Origin: Thermoplasmata archaeon | Lineage (GTDB): Archaea; Thermoplasmatota; Thermoplasmata; JAGHBH01 | Length of the DNA: 7,496 nt | Reading direction: 5' to 3' | NCBI GenBank assembly: GCA_030673205.1 | Contig: DAOVJP010000062.1 | Location: forward strand, 1-7,496 | In this document: piece after piece, positions 1 through 6,480 of the stretch | Layout: every line of letters begins with the position of its first letter | Position numbering within the stretch: position 1 is the stretch's first letter | The notes under the pieces: generated by a model | The model's database searches: none | The model's input: the letters and a program-made list of their open reading frames with translations, nothing else | Told to the model about the DNA's origin: nothing | Position numbers and translations under genes: made by a program

Positions 1-3000
1 GATGCCTCTGATGGCCTAGACTGGACCACACCCGACAAACAGGGAACTACTGGAACCCACGCATATACCTTTGTCAAAGATATGCACCTATTGATTGAGA
101 GCTACGAAGTAACCTTGCGGGTGGAAGACAACGAAGGCAACGTCGATTATGACACCCTCATCATAGAAGTAACCACAGGAGATCTAGACGGCGATGGCTT
201 ACCAAACCTGTGGGAGATAGAGTATGGACTTGACCTGTTGGATGCAACCGACCCATATGGAGCAGACGGAGACCCCGACATGGACAATCTCACTAACATG
301 GAAGAACTTCTTCTCGGAACGCACCCGAACAATCTTGACACAGATGGAGATGGGCTTCTTGATGGAGAAGAAGTCCAGACATACTATACGAGTCCTCTAA
401 CTGTAGACGCCGATGTGGATAATTTCTGGGACGGAGCCGAAATAGCCTATTGGGGCATTGTTTGGGAGCTTGGGATCATAGACGTAAGAGAGAGAATGAG
501 GGATACGGACTTCGACAACGATGGGCTATCGGATGGAGGGGAGATCATATATGGAACCAACCCCTGCGACCCAGACACTGATGACGACCTATTCTTGGAT
601 GGTGCAGAAGTTGGATACTGGATTGGACGTGGGCTTTCACAAGCGGACATTTCCCTCTATTTGAACACTCCCGACTCAGATGGCGACACCGTGTTTGACG
701 GCTGGGAAATCGAATGGTCTCTTGATCCTCTCGACCCATCCGATGGCAACCTTATACCGCGAGGCAACACCGGATTTTTGCCATTCTATTACTATTTTGG
801 ACAAGAGAACAACGTAGACGCATGTTTTTCTCCGAGAGTTAACTCCGCGAATGGAAATCTCTACTTTAGTCAGACAGACATCTCGTTTCATGGAAAACAT
901 TTTGAGATTGAATTCACAAGGGCGTATAACAGCCAATGCAAGGATGTAGATAGTCCTCTGAGTAATGGATGGACCTTTAACTACAATATCGTTCTTACGC
1001 CACAAATTGACCTGTCCGTGAAAAAGGAGGGCGGTGACGGAGACGTTGTCGTATTCACAAGAACATTGACCGACAAATACCAATCTCCTCCAGGATACTC
1101 TGAAACCCTCTACAAAGTCGCTGGGGGTTTCAACCTGAACAAAAAGAACGGAGACACATACTCCTTCAGTGACTCCGGCAGACTAAATAAGATAAGTGAC
1201 AAGAACGGAAATGAACTAGCATTTGTGTATATCGGAGGTCTGCTTACTGCTGTCCACGACGATGTGGGACAGACGCTACATATTTTTCACAATATGGACA
1301 AACAAATCTCACGGGTGAGAGACCCCTCTGGACGAGAGGTATATTACAACTATGATTCCGATGGAGATTTGGAAGAGGTCATACTTCCATCAGGGCACAC
1401 TATTCAATTTACATACGACCAAGATGCGTTGCTAGATCATGTAATAAATCCTGCTGGTTCCATTTACGAGATTGGGTATTGTTCGGCGGGAGTATCTGAC
1501 ATAGATAAAGTCGAAATTATTAAGGAGACAGCAAAGGACATTTATGGAATATCCCAGACATTTACTCTTAACACTTTTGAATACGCGCCGCTAATAACCA
1601 CTGCAACAGACACGTATGGACATTATTCTACAATCGAATATAACATGGTGGGAAACCCGGTTTCGGGCCAAAGGATTGGCCCCTGCTTTCCGCTAAGGAC
1701 TAATGTTGCATGGGTGTGGGATGAGGATATGAACATAGTCACAACAACGGATGGCCTCGGAGGCACACACACATATCAATACGACAGCCATGATAACCTA
1801 GTTCAAAAAAGAGACTCGCTTTCACAGATCACGGGTTATAGCTGGGATACTATAGATACTCGAAACAAATATTTAGCGACCTTGACATCGATGACCGATC
1901 CATTGGGTAATATTGAACAATATGAATATGACACAGACGGTAATCTGATAAGGGAAACCGATCCATTCTTGAACCAACAGATACATGTTTATGATACAGA
2001 TGGGAATCTTATCTCAAGACAGAACAAACGAGGAGATATCACTACATTTACTTATAGTCCCAAGGATCGGATTATAAGAGCTACAGACGATGTGGGAACC
2101 CAATTTGAGGTGGCATATGACACGATAGGTCGTGTTGTCTTGTATAAAGACGGAAACGGACACGAGACGCAATATTCATATTCCGCGTGGGACAATGCAG
2201 ATGCTGTTATCGATCCACTAGGCAACACAATCGAGTACATATATGATGGGTGTGGAAATCCCATTAGCATTACAGGCAAGAATGGAGGTATCACAACCTT
2301 CGACATAGACCATCGTGTAAACAAGGTAGGGAGAATAACCGATGCTCTCGGGAACTCGGAGCTATACAGTTATGATTTATTGGGCAATACGTTATCACAC
2401 AGCGATAAGAACACCCAAATCACGCAGCACTATTATGACGAATTTTGTAGGCGGATAAAAACTGTGAATCCAATTGGGGACGAAGAGTTGTATTCGTACA
2501 GTCTGAATGGCGACCTCCTTTCATTCATAGACAAAAATGGCCATGTCACTACGTACGAATATGACTTGTTGGGTCGTCGAACCCAATTAATCGATGCGAT
2601 AGGTAATTCCGAATCCCATAGCTATGATGCAAATGATCAGCTAATAGCTACGACAGACAAATTGGGAAACCCAATCTCCAATGTTTATGATGGTTTGGGA
2701 AGAAAGATAGAGCACATAGATCGCCTGGGAAACCACCGTTACTGGGCCTATGATGAAGAGGGAAATGTGATAACCACCACGGACGCCCTATCCCATTCAG
2801 TGGACTACGTTTACGACTCTAGGAACAACCAAGTGGAGACAAAGGAAACAGTTCTAACCGGAAACGGTAACGAAGTGGCAACCACTATATATGGCTACGA
2901 TGGAGAGAACAATCTCGTTAGCCTGACAAATCCAAACGGAGAAACAATCAATTACGCTTACGATCCCTTAAACCAGCGAACAACAATGACCGACCCCCTC

Positions 3001-4962
3001 GGCTTCGATACACAATATTCGTACGATCCCCATGGAAATATCATAGCACTGGTCGATGCAAATTCTCACACAACAAACTATGCCTATGATCTGGTAGACA
3101 GGCTTACAAGCATTACTTCGCCTCTTGGATACACGACTACATTCCAATATGATGCAGAGGGAAATAAAATTTCCAGTACAGACGCAAATGGAGCTACAAC
3201 AACGAAAATTTATGACAGCATCAACCGATTGACCAAAACAGACTATCCAGACGGTTCTTACGACACCTTTGACTATGATGCAAACGGAAATACCGTCGCC
3301 CTAGACCGATATTTTGATGGACAGCACGGGGGTATTTCACAGACATTCGATTCCTTGAACCGGCTGGTCGATGTGACAGTTGACTATTGCGATTTGTTCA
3401 CCAAGACAATCTCCTATATATATGATGCGGAGGGGAACAGACTTCAAGCATCAGACGGGGAAGGTGGCATCACCTCGTCCTTATATGATCCAGATGGAAG
3501 GGTAATCCAAATCACGTCTCCGTTGGGAGAGATTACTTCGTTTAGCTACGACGCCGAGGGAAAAATAACAGAGCTGCGATATTCAAATGGTGTTTCCTCT
3601 TTTTACACCTATGGCCCTGCCGGTCGACCATCCCAGATCAAGACAACTGATTCTGGTAGCAACCTAATCGAGCAATACGATTATATTCACGATAAGATAG
3701 GCCATATAACGACCAACACAATATCTAGTAGTGGAATCCAGATAGACTACTCCTACGATTCCAACGATCGGCTTATTTCAGCACAAGAACCTGGGAAAAC
3801 AGTTTCATACACATACGATGGCGTGGGAAACATTCTTTCAAAAACGGAGAACGTCGCCACTGTTACATATACATACGATATAGAAGATAGACTCTTATCA
3901 ACGAGCGCAGGACTCAGCTTCACCTACGACAATAACGGGAATCTTCTAAGCAAAGCCTCGGGGGCAGATACAACAGCGTTCGAGTATGACTATGAAAACC
4001 AGCTCACAAAAATTATTCTTCCCAATACAGATGAAATAGAATACAACTACTGTTCATTTGGCAAGAGAATTTGTAGAATAGATCCCACGGGTGCAACATT
4101 CTATTTCTATGACAAAGAAGACATAATCACAGAATATGACGCCACGGGTACACCCATAAAAGAATACCTCCATGGCCCAGGAATAGACAACCCAATCAGC
4201 GTACGAACAAGCGGCCAGAGTTATTTCCTTCACAAAGACCACCTGGGGAGTATCGGGTTCATCACTGATTCCGCAGAGAGCCTGATAGAGACATATGATT
4301 ATGATGAATATGGCGCGTATAATGGGCCTTCTAATCCCAAATCAGATTACTTGTTCACAGGACGAGAATACGAAGAAATGGCTGGCATCTATTACTACCG
4401 AGCCAGATACTACGACCCAGAAGTAGGACGATTCATACAACAAGACCCGAGGGGACTCTTCAGTGGCCGAAGTTTGTATGAGTATTCTGACAGTAATCCA
4501 GTGAATAGAATTGATCCTTATGGAGAAGCTACGCAGCAAACTTGCAGAGCACAACAAGAAGGATGTGTGCTTGTAGCTAACACCGTTCAGGGAACATGTT
4601 TAATTGGCTGTGCGGGAACCTCTTTTGGAATAGGCCTGGTGGTTGGTGCAGTAATTACTGGCCCTCCGGGGTGGGTCGCTGGTTTAATTGGGGGTGCTGT
4701 AACGATTGGCACTGCCTTAGCTTGCGAGGATGCTTGTTTCGACATATATACAGCGAACTTACAAACATGCGAGGATGCATATGACACATGTATGAATAAT
4801 GCAGGGCAAGTTGCATGGAACTCTCAACCATTGTACAATATGTGGAAACCATATCACAATATAGAACCTGCGAACCCGCCTACAAGAACATACACGCCTA
4901 GTGGGTTTATAATGAACTGTTACTATCAAGGAAACTTTAGAGCCTGCTATATAATGATATAG
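1..4962 (+). CDS. RHS/YD-repeat secreted polymorphic toxin (5' partial)
   Basis: The reading frame is open from base 1, so the true start lies upstream; the first in-window ATG (82) is inside a PKD-like domain and is not the start. At least 1653 residues are present. In window residue numbers: PKD-like end at 1-58 (YEVTLRVEDNEGN), acidic TSP3-like calcium-binding repeats at 61-250, an RHS N-terminal segment at about 278-360 (VNSANGNLYFSQTDISF, RAYNSQ), YD repeats at about 391-1410, RHS-associated core at 1411-1509 (DHLGS, YYYRARYYDPEVGRF, DPYG) and a unique C-terminal tip at 1510-1653. RHS proteins of this family form a beta-cocoon shell enclosing a C-terminal effector; the PKD and calcium modules suggest an extracellular, surface-anchored protein. 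The signal peptide would be upstream and cannot be seen. The polymorphic-toxin role is inferred from architecture; adhesion or another surface function is an alternative. Confidence 0.95.
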   Translation, partial: DASDGLDWTTPDKQGTTGTHAYTFVKDMHLLIESYEVTLRVEDNEGNVDYDTLIIEVTTGDLDGDGLPNLWEIEYGLDLLDATDPYGADGDPDMDNLTNMEELLLGTHPNNLDTDGDGLLDGEEVQTYYTSPLTVDADVDNFWDGAEIAYWGIVWELGIIDVRERMRDTDFDNDGLSDGGEIIYGTNPCDPDTDDDLFLDGAEVGYWIGRGLSQADISLYLNTPDSDGDTVFDGWEIEWSLDPLDPSDGNLIPRGNTGFLPFYYYFGQENNVDACFSPRVNSANGNLYFSQTDISFHGKHFEIEFTRAYNSQCKDVDSPLSNGWTFNYNIVLTPQIDLSVKKEGGDGDVVVFTRTLTDKYQSPPGYSETLYKVAGGFNLNKKNGDTYSFSDSGRLNKISDKNGNELAFVYIGGLLTAVHDDVGQTLHIFHNMDKQISRVRDPSGREVYYNYDSDGDLEEVILPSGHTIQFTYDQDALLDHVINPAGSIYEIGYCSAGVSDIDKVEIIKETAKDIYGISQTFTLNTFEYAPLITTATDTYGHYSTIEYNMVGNPVSGQRIGPCFPLRTNVAWVWDEDMNIVTTTDGLGGTHTYQYDSHDNLVQKRDSLSQITGYSWDTIDTRNKYLATLTSMTDPLGNIEQYEYDTDGNLIRETDPFLNQQIHVYDTDGNLISRQNKRGDITTFTYSPKDRIIRATDDVGTQFEVAYDTIGRVVLYKDGNGHETQYSYSAWDNADAVIDPLGNTIEYIYDGCGNPISITGKNGGITTFDIDHRVNKVGRITDALGNSELYSYDLLGNTLSHSDKNTQITQHYYDEFCRRIKTVNPIGDEELYSYSLNGDLLSFIDKNGHVTTYEYDLLGRRTQLIDAIGNSESHSYDANDQLIATTDKLGNPISNVYDGLGRKIEHIDRLGNHRYWAYDEEGNVITTTDALSHSVDYVYDSRNNQVETKETVLTGNGNEVATTIYGYDGENNLVSLTNPNGETINYAYDPLNQRTTMTDPLGFDTQYSYDPHGNIIALVDANSHTTNYAYDLVDRLTSITSPLGYTTTFQYDAEGNKISSTDANGATTTKIYDSINRLTKTDYPDGSYDTFDYDANGNTVALDRYFDGQHGGISQTFDSLNRLVDVTVDYCDLFTKTISYIYDAEGNRLQASDGEGGITSSLYDPDGRVIQITSPLGEITSFSYDAEGKITELRYSNGVSSFYTYGPAGRPSQIKTTDSGSNLIEQYDYIHDKIGHITTNTISSSGIQIDYSYDSNDRLISAQEPGKTVSYTYDGVGNILSKTENVATVTYTYDIEDRLLSTSAGLSFTYDNNGNLLSKASGADTTAFEYDYENQLTKIILPNTDEIEYNYCSFGKRICRIDPTGATFYFYDKEDIITEYDATGTPIKEYLHGPGIDNPISVRTSGQSYFLHKDHLGSIGFITDSAESLIETYDYDEYGAYNGPSNPKSDYLFTGREYEEMAGIYYYRARYYDPEVGRFIQQDPRGLFSGRSLYEYSDSNPVNRIDPYGEATQQTCRAQQEGCVLVANTVQGTCLIGCAGTSFGIGLVVGAVITGPPGWVAGLIGGAVTIGTALACEDACFDIYTANLQTCEDAYDTCMNNAGQVAWNSQPLYNMWKPYHNIEPANPPTRTYTPSGFIMNCYYQGNFRACYIMI
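181..750 (+). other. TSP3-like calcium-binding repeat region of the RHS protein
   Basis: Encodes repeated acidic loops of the DxDGDGLxDxxE type: DLDGDGLPNLWEIEYG, DTDGDGLLDGEEV, DTDFDNDGLSDGGEI, DPDTDDDLFLDGAEV and DSDGDTVFDGWEI. The spacing (GT/GL-x-P between loops) matches thrombospondin type 3/EF-hand-like calcium stalks of secreted bacterial and archaeal proteins. Several loops are degenerate, for example DADVDNFWDGAEI, where the GDG is lost. It probably forms a calcium-stiffened stalk between the PKD domain and the RHS shell; that role is inferred from the family. Confidence 0.85.
1171..4230 (+). repeat. YD-repeat array (RHS shell)
   Basis: Several dozen degenerate YD repeats of about 20-22 residues (consensus YxYDxxGNxxxxTDxxG) run without interruption. 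They are coding repeats, diverged at DNA level rather than near-identical. Between 2338 and 2841 they fall into four back-to-back units of exactly 126 bp (42 residues, two YD repeats each), starting TDALG, VNPIG, IDAIG and IDRLG. In known RHS and Tc-toxin C proteins these repeats build a spiralling beta-sheet cocoon. Confidence 0.93.
4231..4527 (+). other. RHS-repeat-associated core domain
   Basis: Encodes the highly conserved end of the RHS shell: HKDHLGS, ITDSAESLIETYDYDEYG, FTGREYEEMAGIYYYRARYY, DPEVGRFIQQDPRG, LYEYSDSNPVNRIDPYGE. In characterised family members the core includes an aspartyl autoprotease that releases the C-terminal effector near the DPxGL motif. The acidic residues around the motif are kept, but the residue after DPxG is Glu here (codon 4525-4527) instead of the usual Leu or Trp. 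Everything downstream is the variable tip. Confidence 0.93.
4528..4959 (+). other. Variable C-terminal tip: candidate toxin domain, Cys-rich with membrane hairpin
   Basis: A 144-residue domain follows the DPYG motif, the position of the effector in RHS polymorphic toxins. It has ten Cys, largely in paired spacings: TCRAQQEGC (Cx6C), TCLIGC (Cx3C), ACEDAC (Cx3C), TCEDAYDTC (Cx6C) and one Cys pair near the C-terminus. A Gly/Ala/Val-rich hydrophobic stretch at about 4615-4722 (FGIGLVVGAVITGPPGW, then VAGLIGGAVTIGTALA) looks like a helical hairpin turning at GPPG. The last 40 residues are Pro/Tyr/Asn-rich. I recognise no nuclease, deaminase or ADP-ribosyltransferase motif. A membrane-acting toxin is a reasonable inference; a structural tip is the alternative. 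Confidence 0.6.
4947..4955 (+). promoter_or_regulatory. Candidate archaeal TATA box for the downstream membrane-protein gene
   Basis: CTATATAAT lies inside the last codons of the RHS gene. Its centre is about 29 bp before the ATG at 4980, which would put the transcript start at or just before the start codon, giving a leaderless or nearly leaderless mRNA. No convincing purine-rich BRE precedes it, and an AT-rich match can occur by chance. Confidence 0.35.
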
Positions 4963-4979
4963 AAGAATAGGGAAAGATC

Positions 4980-5390
4980 ATGAAGGATAAACAGCGGACC
5001 AGTAGAGAATGGATAGGAGTGATATTCGCAGTTTCCGCCCCATCGCTAGTAATCTCAGGTATTACATTGATAATGCTTGGAGTGGTAATAGGGTATCTAT
5101 GTCTAATATGTAGCTTTGCACTACTAGGAATCCTGCTATTCATGGCCCTTACATCAAAACAAAGAAAAGAACCCGGTTTGCTCTTTTCTGCTTCCTGTGC
5201 TATCGTGGCTTTAAGCGCTTATAGTAGAATTGGGTTCATTGATAGGTATGTGGAATTAGGTGCCAACACGGACCGTCTCATACCTCCTGAGACACTGAAG
5301 ACCATGTTGGTTGTTATCATAATTGTTCTTGCATTGGCTGGTGCGCTTTCAACCGCTTACTTCTTAAAGCAGGGAGATAAAAACGGATAA
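4980..5390 (+). CDS. Four-helix membrane protein; candidate immunity protein for the RHS toxin
   Basis: A 136-residue protein begins 17 bp after the RHS stop on the same strand. Four hydrophobic segments are visible at about residues 11-35, 37-57, 66-85 and 106-128, with charged ends (MKDKQRTSRE, TSKQRKE, KQGDKNG) and one larger loop at 86-105. I recognise no family. In RHS systems the small gene right after the variable tip usually encodes the specific immunity protein, and membrane-embedded immunity proteins often go with membrane-targeting toxins, which fits the hydrophobic hairpin in the tip. This role is inferred from position only. The start is ATG; the Shine-Dalgarno is weak (GGGAAAG just upstream), so translation may rely on coupling or on a leaderless transcript from the TATA-like element at 4947. 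Confidence 0.75.
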   Translation: MKDKQRTSREWIGVIFAVSAPSLVISGITLIMLGVVIGYLCLICSFALLGILLFMALTSKQRKEPGLLFSASCAIVALSAYSRIGFIDRYVELGANTDRLIPPETLKTMLVVIIIVLALAGALSTAYFLKQGDKNG

Positions 5391-5420
5391 AAGCCCAGCC
5401 ACATTCTCAACAACCTGGGC
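5376..5420 (-). terminator. Candidate terminator of the leftward cluster
   Basis: Read on the - strand, GCCCAG (5420-5415) and CTGGGC (5398-5393) form a 6-bp GC-rich stem with a 16-nt loop, followed at once by TTTT and a little later by a second run, TTTTT. Archaeal termination depends mainly on T-runs, so these may suffice. They overlap the 3' end of the convergent membrane-protein gene. The stem is short and could be chance. Confidence 0.4.
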
Positions 5421-5503
5421 GAAACTAATGACACCGATAGAGTTGACGTAGATACAACTCGCCGCCACATGTGAGCACCCACACTGAACCGTGCGTTTTG
5501 CTT
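5391..5503. other. Convergent intergenic region
   Basis: This is 113 bp between the stops of two convergent genes. It has the GCCCAG/CTGGGC stem at its left edge, a second short inverted repeat GAGTTG-N9-CAACTC (5440-5460), and small T-runs on the + strand near 5495-5502 that could end rightward transcription. I see no gene here. Confidence 0.5.
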
Positions 5504-5860
5504 TCAAGTAGGAGTGTTCTCTCCTATAATGGTATTCATATTCCTACCAATCTCATTAGAGAGGCTAGTAACGAGCTGAAGAAAGGCTCTCCCAAGCTCG
5601 GTAAGAGTGATGAGTCCGGGGCCTCGAAAGCCGTTTCCTCTGTTCCAGTTTATGTAGCCCTGACCACTGAGGACATTGAGACGCATTGAGACAGGGCCCT
5701 TGGTAAGGCCACTGTTTTGGATGATATCGTTAAAGGTGGTCTCCTCTTTCTCACTTAGAAGCTTCAGAATCTCGTAATTCTTTTCGTCGCTTCCTATCCT
5801 TAGGAGAAGGATGGTGTTGTTTTCTAGTTCTTCTTTTGAGAGAGGGATCTTCACTTTCAT
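5504..5860 (-). CDS. Winged helix-turn-helix transcription regulator
   Basis: 118 residues. A helical N-terminus (1-38) leads into an HTH: helix 2 about 42-50 (TFNDIIQNS), turn GLTKG, recognition helix about 53-66 (TKGPVSMRLNVLSG), then a wing with basic and Gly residues (YINWNRGNGFRGPGLITLT) and a final helix 87-104. This is the MarR/ArsR-like fold common in archaeal regulators. There are no Cys or His pairs to suggest metal sensing. AAGGAG (5869-5864) precedes the ATG by only 3 nt; GTG at codon 3 (5854) would have better spacing, so the start may be two codons later. It is the last gene of a leftward cluster and overlaps the preceding ORF by about 110 bp. It probably binds DNA as a dimer; the inverted repeat at 6235-6258 is a candidate operator. 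Confidence 0.85.
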   Translation of the reverse strand: MKVKIPLSKEELENNTILLLRIGSDEKNYEILKLLSEKEETTFNDIIQNSGLTKGPVSMRLNVLSGQGYINWNRGNGFRGPGLITLTELGRAFLQLVTSLSNEIGRNMNTIIGENTPT

Positions 5861-5963
5861 TCTCTCCTTGCTTATCCTTTCCCTTAAGAAACTCCTTGGC
5901 AGCTTCTAACGCGAATCTGGCTATTGCGACGCAAAGTGATAAATCTTGAGTTTTTATGTTCAT
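5751..5963 (-). CDS. Small helical protein with basic tail, unknown function
   Basis: 70 residues starting at ATG 5963, chosen because GGAGGA (5976-5971) sits 7 nt upstream; an in-frame ATG at 5978 has no such site. The first half (MNIKTQDLSLCVAIARFALE, then AAKEFLKGKDKQ) is a plausible amphipathic helix. The second half (LKRRTRKQHHPSPKDRKRRK) is very basic and lies wholly on top of the regulator's coding frame, so it may be an out-of-frame read-through rather than selected sequence. It overlaps the upstream ORF by 80 bp and the regulator by 110 bp. I do not recognise a family. It may act with the regulator, but this is only a guess from position. Confidence 0.5.
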   Translation of the reverse strand: MNIKTQDLSLCVAIARFALEAAKEFLKGKDKQGENESEDPSLKRRTRKQHHPSPKDRKRRKELRDSEASK

Positions 5964-6198
5964 GTTGGGATCCTCCATTTTTTTCTCGGTCGTTCACAAC
6001 ACTAGCGCACAGATCTTGCGAGAGAGCCTCTTTTTTACGAACAGGAGCCTGGAAGAACAAAGTGTAAACAAAATCTTGTATCTTTGCTTTGTGATCTAAT
6101 TTGAATGTGCTTATCGAGGAGTAATCGACATTTTTCAAAATACACACACTCGCAGAGGCAAGAGTTACCATACCAATCAGAAGAAGCATTGCCGACAT
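5884..6198 (-). CDS. Small membrane-anchored or exported protein, unknown function
   Basis: 104 residues starting at ATG 6198, chosen over ATG 6246 because the SD-like AGGTGATG (6208-6201) lies directly before it and because the TATA box at 6231-6238 would place the longer start upstream of the transcript. Residues 2-22 (SAMLLLIGMVTLASASVCIL) form one membrane helix or signal peptide. The middle (FKLDHKAKIQDFVYTLFF) is mixed, and the tail is polar and basic. The last 26 or so codons overlap the next ORF in a different frame, so the tail may not be selected. No family is recognised. It is the first gene of a three-gene leftward cluster ending in a winged-helix regulator. Confidence 0.5.
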   Translation of the reverse strand: MSAMLLLIGMVTLASASVCILKNVDYSSISTFKLDHKAKIQDFVYTLFFQAPVRKKEALSQDLCASVVNDREKNGGSQHEHKNSRFITLRRNSQIRVRSCQGVS

Positions 6199-6200
6199 TT

Positions 6201-6208
6201 CATCACCT
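6201..6208 (-). promoter_or_regulatory. Shine-Dalgarno deciding the start at 6198
   Basis: On the - strand AGGTGATG is a good complement to an archaeal 16S rRNA 3' end. Its core GGTGA lies 4 nt before ATG 6198. It makes 6198, not 6246, the likely start of the first leftward gene. Confidence 0.6.
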
Positions 6209-6230
6209 AGGGTACAATAGTCCCCACTCC

Positions 6231-6238
6231 ATATATAG
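6231..6238 (-). promoter_or_regulatory. Archaeal-type TATA box of the leftward cluster
   Basis: On the - strand CTATATAT is preceded by A-rich AAAA, acceptable as part of a BRE. A start about 25 nt downstream falls near 6208-6212 and gives a 5' leader of only 10-14 nt, just enough for the Shine-Dalgarno. The element is nearly palindromic, so weak rightward transcription is also possible. Confidence 0.6.
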
Positions 6239-6258
6239 TTTTGCATTTCTAAAACTAT
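6235..6258. promoter_or_regulatory. Candidate operator: ATAGTTTT-N8-AAAACTAT
   Basis: A perfect 8-bp inverted repeat with an 8-nt spacer; half-site centres are 16 bp apart. It overlaps the BRE/TATA side of the leftward promoter. A dimeric winged-helix protein bound here would block TBP/TFB, which fits autorepression by the regulator at 5504-5860. An 8-bp repeat alone could be chance; the position is what makes it a candidate. Confidence 0.45.
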
Positions 6259-6480
6259 GGGTGAGTTGGAATAATGATTATGGGTGCTAGGCTCCTATTA
6301 TCAATCAGTCGATGGTGCCTCTTTATCGTGCTTTCCTCTCTGTGTAGTTGATGCTGGGTAAATCATCGTAGAGGGACGAAACCCGGTCCTTGTTCTGCAC
6401 ATGCAACACTGGGCTTTCTCTTTGCTTTCTTAGCTGGGTTCTTTGTTTGCATTTTACTCAGAAACCTGGCGGTGAGTAAA
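6259..6480. other. Intergenic spacer between divergent units
   Basis: About 220 bp between the leftward promoter and the rightward operon. No convincing long ORF is present. It contains a possible 29-codon leftward ORF (6363-6452) and the left arm of a large palindrome. No clear TATA box for the rightward operon stands out; ATTTTA at 6451-6456 is 25 bp before the start codon but lies in the palindrome stem. TTTAT near 6320 is another weak candidate. Confidence 0.5.
6363..6452 (-). CDS. Possible 29-residue ORF mirroring the N-terminus of the divergent gene
   Basis: Reads MQTKNPAKKAKRKPSVACAE and nine more residues, then TGA. Its first ten residues align with the start of the rightward protein at 6481 (MQHEVDAKNPASQKA) with in-frame gaps, because the two lie on opposite arms of an inverted repeat. 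No good Shine-Dalgarno precedes it (AGG is 13 nt away). It may be a remnant of a duplicated gene start rather than an expressed gene. Confidence 0.2.
   Translation of the reverse strand: MQTKNPAKKAKRKPSVACAEQGPGFVPLR

Noticed and set aside
676..1083. 135-residue ORF on the - strand inside the RHS gene
   Set aside because: It is antisense to the conserved RHS N-terminal segment; no ribosome site or recognisable domain.
1171..4230. YD array considered as a CRISPR-like or tandem DNA repeat
   Set aside because: The periodicity is at protein level with diverged DNA and one continuous reading frame; there are no identical repeats with unique spacers.
5440..5460. Inverted repeat GAGTTG-N9-CAACTC as operator or terminator
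   Set aside because: A 6-bp stem is common by chance and no T-run or promoter adjoins it; noted only within the intergenic entry.
5471..5689. 72-residue ORF on the + strand
   Set aside because: It lies antisense over the winged-helix gene, has no Shine-Dalgarno, and its frame follows the regulator's codon pattern.
6105..6290. 61-residue + strand ORF across the leftward promoter
   Set aside because: It overlaps the promoter and the coding start of the first leftward gene; no Shine-Dalgarno and an unlikely composition.
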